Origin: Clostridia bacterium
GTDB taxonomy: Bacteria; Bacillota; Clostridia; Christensenellales; CAG-138
Reading direction: 5' to 3'
Length of the DNA: 21,347 nt
NCBI GenBank assembly: GCA_016296415.1
Contig: JAEDJH010000023.1
Span: 1-21,347, forward strand
Under the pieces are notes generated by a model. It saw nothing but the letters and a program-made list of their open reading frames with translations. It was not told where the DNA came from and made no database searches. Position 1 is the first letter of the stretch; each line of letters begins with the position of its first letter. Positions 15,041 through 21,347 of the stretch are shown here, one piece after another. The translations under genes were made by a program, and so were the position numbers.

Positions 15041-15069
15041 TTGACAAATTTATTTTGATCCCCTATACT
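15041..15069 (+). promoter_or_regulatory. Promoter of perR
   Basis: A perfect TTGACA (15041-15046) and TATACT (15064-15069) are 17 bases apart. Directly after the -10 lies an imperfect dyad, AATAACAGTTCTCATT (15070-15085), at the expected transcription start; it could be a Fur/PerR-type operator. Confidence 0.8.
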
Positions 15070-15109
15070 AATAACAGTTCTCATTCCTAAAAAGAAAGGA
15101 GCCGGAGTA

Positions 15110-15484
15110 ATGACAAAACAAGGCCTTGCCGTGCTCAACGTTATAAACAACAGCTGCGAGCACCTCAGCGCCGACATGATATACATGGCCGCAAAGCGTG
15201 AAATGCCGAGCATATCCGTCGGTACTGTATATCGAAACCTTGCCCAGCTTTCCGAGCTTGGGCTGATAAGGCGCCTGCCGATGCCAAACGGTGCGGACAG
15301 ATATGATAAAAGTGTCATCCCCCATGGGCATCTCGTATGTACTCAATGCAACGAGGTAACTGATGTTCCCGCCTACGGAGTGCTTGAGAGGCTCAGCGAC
15401 GATTTTGGCGTGGAGATCAGCTCGCTCGATTTGACCGCACGCTGTATATGCAAGAAATGCAAAGCAATGCAGACGGGCGAATAA
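15110..15484 (+). CDS. perR: Fur-family peroxide/metal regulator, PerR-like, short form
   Basis: A 124-residue metal-dependent repressor. The winged-helix part includes SADMIYMAAKREMPSISVGT and VYRNLAQLSELGLI. Structural zinc ligands are C77, C80, C114 and C117. The regulatory metal site seems complete: H18, D66, H72, H74 and D85 correspond to B. subtilis PerR H37, D85, H91, H93 and D104. With an Asp rather than Glu at the D85/D104 positions and rubrerythrin next door, a PerR-type peroxide sensor is likelier than Fur or Zur. Compared with typical 140-150 residue members it lacks the first helix, about 20 residues. The start is supported by AAAGGAG upstream. It diverges from the CoA-transferase operon. 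Confidence 0.88.
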   Translation: MTKQGLAVLNVINNSCEHLSADMIYMAAKREMPSISVGTVYRNLAQLSELGLIRRLPMPNGADRYDKSVIPHGHLVCTQCNEVTDVPAYGVLERLSDDFGVEISSLDLTARCICKKCKAMQTGE

Positions 15485-15578
15485 CAACAACGGATTCTGA
15501 CAAGAATTTATAATGAAGCGGTATTTTATGTCCTGCGGGGCATTAGATAAAATATAAAAATTAAAGGAGACATAAAAA

Positions 15579-16118
15579 ATGGAACTTAAAGGATCAAGAA
15601 CCGAAGCTAATCTGATGGCTGCTTTCGCCGGAGAATCGCAGGCAAGGAATAAATACACCTACTATGCGTCCAAGGCGAAGAAGGACGGCTTTGTACAGAT
15701 TGCGGCTATATTCGAGGAGACCGCAAAAAACGAGATGGAGCACGCTAAAATATGGTTCAAGCTGCTTCACGACGGCGCAGTGCCCGAGACCATCGTGAAC
15801 CTCGTCGATGCCGCAAACGGTGAAAACTACGAGTGGACCGATATGTACGCCAACTTCGCCAAGGAAGCCCGCGAGGAAGGATTCAATCACATTGCATTCC
15901 TGTTTGAGCAGGTAGCCGCTATCGAAAAAGAGCACGAGGAGCGTTACAGGAAGCTTCTTGCCAACATCGAAGGCGGACTCGTTTTCTCGAGGGACAATGA
16001 GATGATATGGCAGTGCTCCAACTGCGGCCACATCGTCATCGGCAAAGCGGCTCCCGAGGTCTGCCCCGTATGCGCTCATCCCAAAGCATATTTCCAGCTC
16101 AAGGCGGAAAACTATTGA
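15579..16118 (+). CDS. rbr: Rubrerythrin
   Basis: A 179-residue cytoplasmic peroxide reductase of anaerobes. The N-terminal ferritin-like four-helix domain (1-140) contains the diiron ligands in FAGESQARNKY, EETAKNEMEHAK and the second-half FEQVAAIEKEHEERY. The C-terminal rubredoxin domain (about 145-175) has CSNCGH and CPVCAHP, the four-cysteine iron site. It reduces hydrogen peroxide to water using electrons from rubredoxin or NADH-linked partners. The ATG has AAAGGAG (15563-15569) upstream. It follows perR by 94 bases; a TATAAT at 15509-15514 in the gap may be a separate promoter, though no good -35 goes with it. PerR control is expected but not shown. Confidence 0.96.
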   Translation: MELKGSRTEANLMAAFAGESQARNKYTYYASKAKKDGFVQIAAIFEETAKNEMEHAKIWFKLLHDGAVPETIVNLVDAANGENYEWTDMYANFAKEAREEGFNHIAFLFEQVAAIEKEHEERYRKLLANIEGGLVFSRDNEMIWQCSNCGHIVIGKAAPEVCPVCAHPKAYFQLKAENY

Positions 16119-16142
16119 TTCCGGATTATAGATCACAGCAAA

Positions 16143-16166
16143 AAAGGCGGCTTCATGCCGCCTTTA
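16143..16166. terminator. Bidirectional terminator between rbr and asnS
   Basis: AAAGGCGGC (16143-16151) pairs perfectly with GCCGCCTTT (16157-16165) around a TTCAT loop, with A-rich sequence on the left and T on the right. It lies between two convergent genes and can serve both. Confidence 0.8.
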
Positions 16167-16181
16167 TCGTTCCTTTTCCTC

Positions 16182-17564
16182 TTACATCGTAAGGTTTCCG
16201 GTGGTTCTCGGGAAGGGAAGCACGTCCCTGATGTTGGCAACTCCGGTCACGTACATTACCATACGCTCAAAGCCGAGACCGTAGCCTGCGTGCATAACGC
16301 CGCCGAAGCGCCTGAGTTCCAGATACCACTTGTAGTCATCTTTGTTCAGCCCAAGCTCCTCCATCCTCGCAAGCAGCACGTCGAGCCTTTCCTCTCTCTG
16401 GCTTCCGCCTATGAGCTCGCCTACGCCGGGAACGAGCAGATCCGCCGCCGCAACGGTTTTCCCGTCGTCATTGACACGCATATAGAACGCCTTTATCTCT
16501 TTGGGATAGTCGGTGACAAACACGGGGCGCTTGTACACCTTTTCGGTAAGGTATCTTTCATGCTCGGTCTGCAGATCACATCCCCAATAGACGGGGTACT
16601 GGAAGCTTTCGCCGCATTCCTCGAGTATTTTTACGGCATCGGTATAGCTCACCCTTGCAAAGTCTGAGTTCACGACGTTCTCAAGCCTCGAAACCAGCTC
16701 CTTGTCCACGAAGGAATTAAAGAAGCTTATCTCATCGGGACAGCGTTCCATGACGGTTTTGATGATAAACTTTACCATCGCCTCGGCAACGTCCATATCC
16801 CCCATAAGATCACAGAACGCCATCTCGGGCTCTATCATCCAAAACTCCGCCGCATGGCGCTGGGTATAGGATTCTTCCGCCCTGAAAGTGGGTCCGAAGG
16901 TATATATATCCCTGAATGCAAGCGCATAGGCTTCGCCGTAAAGCTGTCCGCTGACGGTGAGGTTCGCCTGCGTTCCGAAAAAGTCCTTGGAGTAGTCTAT
17001 AGTTCCGTCCTCGTTTCTGGGAGGATTGCTCATATCGAGCGTCGTGACCTGGAACATCTCGCCTGCGCCCTCGCAGTCGCTTGCGGTGATTATCGGGGTG
17101 TGTACATATACAAAGCCCCTTTCGTCAAAGAAGCGGTGTATCGCCTGCGCCACTACGCTGCGAACACGGAATACCGCCTGGAACGTGTTCGTCCTCGGGC
17201 GAAGATGCTGTATGGTACGAAGATATTCAAGCGAATGTCTCTTCTTTTGCAGCGGGTATTCTCCGTCGCAATCCCCGAGAATGCTCATTTCTTCGGCGTG
17301 GATCTCGAACGGCTGTTTTGCATCGGGGGTGAGGATAAGGCTGCCCTTGATATTAAGAGCAGCACCCGTTGATATTCGCTTCAGCATCGCCGCATCAAAT
17401 CGCTCACAGTCATAAACGATCTGAACCGGCTTAAACGACGAGCCGTCGGTCAGCTCGATAAAACCGACCACCTTGCTCTGACGCTCCGTTTTTACCCATC
17501 CCGAAACCTCAACGGCTCCCTGATATTTTTCGGGACAAGCATGGAGCTCCTTTAATCTGTTCAT
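16182..17564 (-). CDS. asnS: Asparaginyl-tRNA synthetase
   Basis: A 460-residue class IIb synthetase that charges tRNA-Asn with asparagine using ATP. The N-terminal OB-fold anticodon domain (about 10-105) contains VEVSGWVKTERQSKVVGFIEL. The catalytic domain shows motif 1 around HRFFDERGFVYVHTPIITASD, motif 2 FRAEESYTQRHAAEFWMIEPE and motif 3 GYGLGFERMVMYVTG...NIRDVLPFPR. The last, with the PFPR end, and the overall length match AsnS rather than AspS. The ATG has GGAGGTTG nearby. A near-consensus promoter lies immediately upstream. The 79-base gap to murF has no room for a T-box leader. Its presence implies direct charging of tRNA-Asn. Confidence 0.96.
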   Translation of the reverse strand: MNRLKELHACPEKYQGAVEVSGWVKTERQSKVVGFIELTDGSSFKPVQIVYDCERFDAAMLKRISTGAALNIKGSLILTPDAKQPFEIHAEEMSILGDCDGEYPLQKKRHSLEYLRTIQHLRPRTNTFQAVFRVRSVVAQAIHRFFDERGFVYVHTPIITASDCEGAGEMFQVTTLDMSNPPRNEDGTIDYSKDFFGTQANLTVSGQLYGEAYALAFRDIYTFGPTFRAEESYTQRHAAEFWMIEPEMAFCDLMGDMDVAEAMVKFIIKTVMERCPDEISFFNSFVDKELVSRLENVVNSDFARVSYTDAVKILEECGESFQYPVYWGCDLQTEHERYLTEKVYKRPVFVTDYPKEIKAFYMRVNDDGKTVAAADLLVPGVGELIGGSQREERLDVLLARMEELGLNKDDYKWYLELRRFGGVMHAGYGLGFERMVMYVTGVANIRDVLPFPRTTGNLTM

Positions 17565-17594
17565 TGGACAACCTCCTTTAAAATATTGACAATT

Positions 17595-17623
17595 ATTCTA
17601 TCCCAGACCTACTTTATAGTCAA
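17595..17623 (-). promoter_or_regulatory. Promoter of asnS
   Basis: On the minus strand, TTGACT (17618-17623) and TAGAAT (17595-17600) are exactly 17 bases apart. It gives asnS a transcription start independent of murF. Confidence 0.75.
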
Positions 17624-17643
17624 CAGAAATTATAATTATATAC

Positions 17644-18999
17644 TCAATTTCTTTCCGAGCCTCTCAGCCGTTCGGCAACGTCCTCCAGCGCCATTCCGCG
17701 TGAACCCTTTATCAGTACGGTATCGCCCTGCCTTACAAGCTCACCGACCCTCGAAAGAAGCTCCGCCTTGCTTTCAAAATAAACGCCGACGCTCTTTGCC
17801 GCATCAAACGTATGCCTCGAAAGCGTACCCACGCATATCACGCACTCTATGCCCTTTTCCAGCGCATACGCACCCGTTTCCGCATGGTACATCGGCGCAT
17901 CGTCGCCGAGCTCAAGCATATCGCCGAGTATTGCCACCCGCCTGCCCTTTGCTATGGAAAGTGCATCGAGCGAGGCTTTTACGGAGCTCGGGTTGGCATT
18001 ATACGCATCATTGAGCAGCGTAAGACCGTTCACCTTTTCGGTAAGCATCCTGCCGAATATCGGCGAGTAGGAGCCGATACCCGGTGCTATTTTTTCGTCG
18101 TCCATGCCGAAGCACTTGCCCACCGCATACGCCGCAAGAGCGTTGAGCACCATGTGTCTGCCCGGGGAATTGACAAAGGCTTCCGTCCGCCGTCCGCCGA
18201 ACTCAATGAAAAAGCCCGTTCCCTCTATACTTTCGTGCGTTATTTCAACGGCCCTTACATCGCAGTTTTCCCCAAAACCGTATGTAATAACGCCTTCGTG
18301 CTCATTTTTCAGCCTGCGGAGCAGTGCATCGTCGCCGTTTGCGATTATCGTGCCGTTTTTCCGCATATAGGGGAGCATCTCGCATTTTGCTTTAAGAACG
18401 CCCTCTCTTGAGCCCAAAAACTCTATATGCGCATCGCCTATGTTTGTGAATACGCATATATCCGGACGCCCCGCCTTTGCAATGGAGGCAATTTCGCCAA
18501 AGTGGTTCGTACCCATCTCCACCACCGCCGCCTCATGATGCGGTTCTATGCCGAAAAGCGTCTGCGGCACTCCGGTCTGGTTGTTCAGATTGCCCTCGGA
18601 CTTTTTAACCGAGAAGCCCTTTTCCAGCACCGCCGCTATCATTTCCTTAGTGGTGGTCTTTCCCACGCTTCCCGTCACGGCAACAAGCCTTACGCCCAAA
18701 AGCCCCCTGTAATACTCCGCCAGATCCAAAAAAGCCTGCCTGCTGTCCTTTACGATTATGTGCGGATGGGGATTCTTCGGCTCACGCTCGCTGAGGGTAC
18801 ATACGGCTCCCGCCTCGAAGGCGGCGTCTATAAAGCTGTGTCCGTCAAAGCGTTCGCCCTTTATCGGTACAAACAGCCCTCCTTCCGCAATCCTGCGGTT
18901 GTCTATCGCAACGTTTGTTATATACTGCCCGCCGTTTTCGCATTGTACGAGTCTGCCGTTCACGGCGTTCGCCGCCTCATTGAGTGTTATCCGCTTCAT
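17644..18999 (-). CDS. murF: UDP-MurNAc-tripeptide--D-alanyl-D-alanine ligase MurF
   Basis: A 451-residue Mur ligase that adds D-Ala-D-Ala to the UDP-MurNAc-tripeptide, the last cytoplasmic step of the peptidoglycan precursor. The three-domain layout is visible: N-terminal UMP-binding domain (about 1-95) with NRRIAEGGLFVPIKGERFDG, central ATPase domain with the P-loop GSVGKTTT (110-117), the carbamylated-lysine region and TNIGDAHIEFLGSREGVLKAK, and a C-terminal domain with NDAYNANPSSVKASLDAL. The ATG at 18999 uses an AAAGG site that overlaps the last codons of ddl; a TTG at 19017 would overlap ddl and lacks its own site. It is the second gene of a ddl-murF operon, so substrate maker and user are co-transcribed. 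Confidence 0.95.
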   Translation of the reverse strand: MKRITLNEAANAVNGRLVQCENGGQYITNVAIDNRRIAEGGLFVPIKGERFDGHSFIDAAFEAGAVCTLSEREPKNPHPHIIVKDSRQAFLDLAEYYRGLLGVRLVAVTGSVGKTTTKEMIAAVLEKGFSVKKSEGNLNNQTGVPQTLFGIEPHHEAAVVEMGTNHFGEIASIAKAGRPDICVFTNIGDAHIEFLGSREGVLKAKCEMLPYMRKNGTIIANGDDALLRRLKNEHEGVITYGFGENCDVRAVEITHESIEGTGFFIEFGGRRTEAFVNSPGRHMVLNALAAYAVGKCFGMDDEKIAPGIGSYSPIFGRMLTEKVNGLTLLNDAYNANPSSVKASLDALSIAKGRRVAILGDMLELGDDAPMYHAETGAYALEKGIECVICVGTLSRHTFDAAKSVGVYFESKAELLSRVGELVRQGDTVLIKGSRGMALEDVAERLRGSERN

Positions 19000-19006
19000 T
19001 GGGAAA

Positions 19007-20044
19007 TTACCTTTCAAATTTTTTCAGCGACAGCTCAACTATCCTTCTGCAAAGCTGTTCATAGCTGATGCCTGCCGCTTCTGCCTCCTGCGGCAGCAGG
19101 CTCGTGGGAGTCATGCCGGGAAGGGTGTTTGCCTCAAGGCATATAAATCTGCCGTCATCCGCAAGGATAAAATCCACCCTCGCATAAACTTCGAGCCCAA
19201 GCAGCCCGTAAACCGCCTCGGCGCTTCGCATCAACGCTTCCGTCGCGGCGGCATCTATCGGCGCAGGGCATATCTCCTCGGCAAAGCCCACCTGATATTT
19301 GTTGGAATAATCATAAAAACCGACCTTAGGTCTTATCTCGATGACGGGAAGCGCCCTGCCGTCCAATACACCCACGGAAAGCTCTCTGCCCTTAAAATAC
19401 TCCTCGACGATTATGCTTTCCTCATGGCAAAAAGCCTCGTCTATAGCCGCCGAAAGTGCCTCCTGCTCCCTCACTATCGTGACGCCGATGCTCGAGCCGC
19501 CCGAGCATGGCTTTACCACGCAGGGAAGCTTTGCGCTGCGGGGCATAGCGTCTCCCTTTTTCAAAAGAAAGCCCTCCGCAACGGGTACGCCGTTGTTTCC
19601 GAGTATCTGTTTAGCAACCCACTTGTTCATCGCAAGCAGGCTTGCCGCATAGCCCGAGCCCGTGTACTTTATTCCGAGCAGGTCGAAAAGCGCCTGTATC
19701 CTGCCGTTTTCGCCGTCCTCGCCATGCAGTCCCATGTAAACTATATCGGCATATTTTGCAAGCTCTATAACGCCCTTGCCGAGATCACCCGTTCCGCCCT
19801 GCGGACGCTGCGTTTTAAGCGCCTCGAGATCGGGTACGGTCTTATCGACCGGTCTCACCGCAAGCTCACTCTTATTCGTAAAAAGCTCGCCTAAATCCCC
19901 GGGCAGCGTCTCCACACCCAAATACACGTCAACGAGGAACACATTTTCCCCCGCTTTTCTCAATGTGTTTGCTATCATCGTCCCCGACGAAAGCGATACG
20001 TTCCTTTCGCCGCTGAGGCCGCCTGCCAAAACCAAAATATTCAT
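19007..20044 (-). CDS. ddl: D-alanine--D-alanine ligase
   Basis: A 345-residue ATP-grasp enzyme joining two D-Ala. Conserved segments are NILVLAGGLSGERNVSLSSG at the start, the HGEDGENG loop (107-114), KPCSGGSSIGV (178-188), VEEYFKGRELSVGVL (213-227) and the Mg-binding end EANTLPGMTPTSL (304-316). The omega-loop region YDYSNKY (244-250) has the KY pair expected for the D-Ala-D-Ala form, not the D-lactate form of vancomycin-resistant makers. The ATG at 20044 has GGAG seven bases before it; the ATG at 20056 has none. It precedes murF with only seven bases between stop and start. Confidence 0.95.
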   Translation of the reverse strand: MNILVLAGGLSGERNVSLSSGTMIANTLRKAGENVFLVDVYLGVETLPGDLGELFTNKSELAVRPVDKTVPDLEALKTQRPQGGTGDLGKGVIELAKYADIVYMGLHGEDGENGRIQALFDLLGIKYTGSGYAASLLAMNKWVAKQILGNNGVPVAEGFLLKKGDAMPRSAKLPCVVKPCSGGSSIGVTIVREQEALSAAIDEAFCHEESIIVEEYFKGRELSVGVLDGRALPVIEIRPKVGFYDYSNKYQVGFAEEICPAPIDAAATEALMRSAEAVYGLLGLEVYARVDFILADDGRFICLEANTLPGMTPTSLLPQEAEAAGISYEQLCRRIVELSLKKFER

Positions 20045-20072
20045 CGGATTCTCCATTTCGTAAAGATTTGTT

Positions 20073-20101
20073 ATTATACCATATTAAACCCACCGTGTTA
20101 A
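20073..20101 (-). promoter_or_regulatory. Promoter of the ddl-murF operon
   Basis: On the minus strand, TTAACA (20096-20101) and a perfect TATAAT (20073-20078), itself preceded by TGG, are 17 bases apart. Confidence 0.8.
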
Positions 20102-20163
20102 TATGATTTTCGGATGAAAAGCGGCGCAAAGGCTATATGTCTATTTCGTATCCGTCATGCCTT

Positions 20164-20331
20164 TCAATGATATATCACCCGTCCCGCAATGCTTGCGCCA
20201 GCACCGGTGCCGGAGCGCACAAGCCGGCCTGTCAGAACGGGTTCTCGTTTACCAGTCTTTACTTCATTACATAATCGAATAACTTTCAACGCAAAAGCCT
20301 TTGATTTATCAAGTAAGATGCTGTTACTCAT
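20164..20331 (-). pseudogene. Truncated four-helix-bundle protein gene (S23/IVP-like)
   Basis: A 55-codon frame from an ATG at 20331, with AGGGAC upstream, to a TGA at 20164. The product begins MSNSILLDKSKAFALKVIRL and includes PVLTGRLVRSGTGAGASIAG. This matches the N-terminal half of the four-helix-bundle family (about 115-125 residues; pattern LDKS-AFA..I..L and LLRSGTSIGANIAEA). The similarity stops right after ASIAG and five unrelated residues follow, so the second half is lost. The family is found inside 23S rRNA intervening sequences and is related to the Avd accessory protein of diversity-generating retroelements. Nearby repeats support a decayed mobile segment. Confidence rests on motif recall. 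Confidence 0.7.
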
Positions 20332-20373
20332 CAAGTCCCTCAGTTCAATCCGTCGGCGCAGCCGACACCTCGG

Positions 20374-20458
20374 CTTATTCACTATTCGTTATAACTTATA
20401 ACTTTCCAAAAATCGACCCTGTAATTCAGTGAGGAGTGAAGAATGAATAGTGAATAAG
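20374..20458. repeat. 14-bp inverted repeat pair
   Basis: CTTATTCACTATTC (20374-20387) and its exact reverse complement GAATAGTGAATAAG (20445-20458) enclose 57 bases. GAATAGTGAATAA-type sequence is, in my memory, a recurrent intergenic repeat near four-helix-bundle genes in Clostridia. No gene lies between the arms. Confidence 0.75.
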
Positions 20459-20460
20459 TA

Positions 20461-20497
20461 AAATCGACATCCTTCTGTCGAAGAATGTCGATTTTTG
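20461..20497. repeat. Long hairpin, terminator-like
   Basis: AAAATCGACAT pairs with ATGTCGATTTT over 11 bp, with a further CTT/AAG after one mismatch and a CTGTCG loop. T or A runs at both ends would allow it to act as a terminator in either direction. A direct copy of AAAATCGAC also occurs at 20409-20417. Confidence 0.7.
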
Positions 20498-20524
20498 CCT
20501 AATCCCATCAAGATTGATACAAGA

Positions 20525-20558
20525 AAGACTTTACCCTAAAAATGGGGTGTAAAGTCTT
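20525..20558. repeat. Inverted repeat AAGACTTTAC
   Basis: AAGACTTTAC (20525-20534) and GTAAAGTCTT (20549-20558) form a 10-bp stem; CC and GG inside may extend it. There is no T run after it, so it is not an obvious terminator. Confidence 0.65.
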
Positions 20559-20644
20559 GCACGGGTGTTCTGCGGGTTTCAAATTACAGAGAACAAACCG
20601 ATGGGGGTTTCAAAATTATATGCCATAGTTTTTTCACATTTATG

Positions 20645-20653
20645 TGGTATAAT
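20645..20653 (+). promoter_or_regulatory. Extended -10 promoter of the GNAT gene
   Basis: TGG-TATAAT at 20645-20653 is an extended -10 element with no good -35 at 17 bases. The start codon is 36 bases downstream. Confidence 0.5.
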
Positions 20654-20688
20654 CAGTTCGATAAATAAGAATTTGTGGGGTGAAAGAC

Positions 20689-21132
20689 ATGAAAAGCAGA
20701 ATCAGATATATGGAAGAACGGGATAGACATCAGATTCTTGAAATGATGAGAATATTTTATGCGTCAGAAGCAGTATTTACAAATGGCTCGGAAGATATAT
20801 TCACCGCGGATATAGATAACTGCATAAATGAAAATCCTTATATTGAGGGGTATGTTTTTGAAAGCGATAATCGCATCCAAGGATACGCTATGTTAGCAAA
20901 AAGTTTCTCGACAGAATTTGGAAAAGCCTGTATTTGGATTGAAGATATATACATAAAAGATGAGTATCGCGGTTTGGGAATCGGAAGCCATTTCCTTAAT
21001 TTCATTGAACATAAATATCCTAATTCATTATTTCGTTTAGAGGTTGAGGTTGAGAATGAGAGAGCTGTGAATGTTTACAAGAAGTGTGGATACGATGTTT
21101 TACCGTATATGGAAATGAAAAAACAGAATTAA
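20689..21132 (+). CDS. GNAT family N-acetyltransferase
   Basis: A 147-residue acetyl-CoA-dependent acetyltransferase of unknown substrate. The fold order is clear: N-terminal strand and helix (RIRYMEERDRHQILEMMRIF), central strands with GYAMLAKSF and CIWIEDIYIKDE, the acetyl-CoA-binding motif A RGLGIGSHFLNFIE (about 94-107), and the end strand-helix VENERAVNVYKKCGYDVLPY. The ATG at 20689 has GGGGTG six bases upstream; a GTG at 20680 overlaps that site. Base composition is much lower in GC than the housekeeping genes to the left, and Ala codons are fewer, which suggests a later arrival. It has its own promoter, and a short zinc-ribbon frame follows 29 bases after. Confidence 0.88.
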   Translation: MKSRIRYMEERDRHQILEMMRIFYASEAVFTNGSEDIFTADIDNCINENPYIEGYVFESDNRIQGYAMLAKSFSTEFGKACIWIEDIYIKDEYRGLGIGSHFLNFIEHKYPNSLFRLEVEVENERAVNVYKKCGYDVLPYMEMKKQN

Positions 21133-21161
21133 ATAAATTCCAATTTATCGGGGTAACATAT

Positions 21162-21263
21162 ATGAATGATGAATGTTTGATTTGCAAAGCTCCGCTTGAA
21201 TACCTCAATGCAGATGAGGAAATGGAATGTGTGCTTTGCCACAAAAAACAATATAGTCTTTAG
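21162..21263 (+). pseudogene. N-terminal stump of a DUF5714-type zinc-ribbon protein
   Basis: A 33-residue frame with a CGGGG ribosome site. The product MNDECLICKAPLEYLNADEE carries on to a second CVLC, so C5, C8, C23 and C26 form a four-Cys zinc ribbon. The opening CLIC-APLEYL-DEEMEC-LCHK resembles the N-terminus of DUF5714 proteins as I recall them; those continue for about 150-200 residues with more Cys pairs. Here a TAG ends the frame after QYSL, and a repeat follows at once, so the remainder is missing. A real micro-protein is possible but less likely. Confidence 0.55.
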
Positions 21264-21327
21264 CACAGGGGACGGTTCCTTGTGTTGACGAAACAAGGGG
21301 TGGTTAACTCCGCCCTTAACCCCTTTG
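21264..21327. repeat. CACAGGGGACGGTTC-type repeat and adjoining hairpin
   Basis: CACAGGGGACGGTTCCTTGTG (from 21265) folds imperfectly on itself, and AAGGGG (21295-21300) can pair with CCCCTT (21320-21325). From memory, CACAGGGGACGGTTC repeats are common in Clostridia near REP-associated tyrosine (Y1) transposases. No transposase gene is in the window. Confidence 0.5.
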
Positions 21328-21347
21328 CATAAAAATACTGTAAGAAA

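Larger units (their letters stand above)
20102..20688. other. Accessory stretch without an intact gene
   Basis: Between the ddl promoter and the GNAT gene there is no full-length gene. It holds a truncated four-helix-bundle gene (20164-20331), a GTCGGC-GCA-GCCGAC hairpin (20352-20366), a 14-bp inverted repeat pair, two larger hairpins (20461-20497 and 20525-20558) and the GNAT promoter. The right half is visibly richer in A and T than the core genes to the left. Confidence 0.7.

Noticed and set aside
14896..15318. Extended N-terminus for CoA-transferase subunit A
   Set aside because: It would run through the intergenic region and the antisense of perR; a GGAGGT site sits just before the ATG at 14895.
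17565..17643. T-box leader in front of asnS
   Set aside because: The gap is only 79 bases and holds a simple promoter; no T-box consensus (TGGNACC) is present.
18758..19894. A 378-codon plus-strand frame opposite murF and ddl
   Set aside because: It crosses two confident genes on the other strand and has no start signals.
20102..20688. CRISPR array or attachment site
   Set aside because: Repeats here are single inverted pairs of different sequence; there are no regularly spaced direct repeats, and no integrase gene is seen.

Overview
This window (about half GC except for its right end) looks like chromosomal DNA of an anaerobic, Gram-positive-type Clostridia member. The reasons are a LytR-CpsA-Psr wall protein, an S11 D-Ala-D-Ala carboxypeptidase, a sortase-type PPKTG tail, an ECF thiamine transporter ThiT under a THI-box riboswitch, a PerR-type regulator next to rubrerythrin, a CoA-transferase/thiolase module, Shine-Dalgarno sites of the AAAGGAGG type, and lineage-restricted families (DUF4364, DUF5685). 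The family cannot be fixed from the sequence alone.

Left part (1-5617): a DUF4364 gene runs off the left edge. Diverging from it is a membrane-anchored penicillin-binding carboxypeptidase. Then come a cyclophilin lipoprotein (minus), a 55-residue basic protein (plus), and a three-gene minus-strand operon: DUF5685 protein, Cys-tailed J-domain protein, and small membrane protein. The DUF5685 protein carries two Asp-rich motifs, the second resembling that of squalene/phytoene synthases. I regard this operon as the best candidate for an undescribed system.

Middle part (5618-12300): an LCP family wall-polymer ligase; a barnase-like RNase made as a lipoprotein, translationally overlapping its barstar-like inhibitor; an initiator/elongator tRNA-Met pair with its own promoter and terminator; a secreted 5'-nucleotidase-type metallophosphoesterase ending in PPKTG; a membrane protein with a degraded Mrr-like domain; and riboswitch-controlled thiT, whose leader shows a clear terminator/antiterminator alternative.

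Right part (12300-20060): an acetoacetate-type CoA-transferase (A, B) plus acetyl-CoA acetyltransferase operon on the minus strand, divergent from perR and rubrerythrin; then asnS and a ddl-murF operon, all minus, each unit with a near-consensus promoter. The peptidoglycan theme recurs: D-Ala-D-Ala is made by Ddl, added by MurF and trimmed by the S11 carboxypeptidase.

Right end (20060-21347): composition becomes AT-rich and the content changes to accessory DNA. It holds a truncated four-helix-bundle (S23/IVP-like) gene, several inverted repeats, a GNAT acetyltransferase, a stump of a DUF5714 gene, and a GGGGACGGTTC-type repeat. This looks like a decayed mobile segment. No CRISPR array, rRNA or intact transposase was seen.
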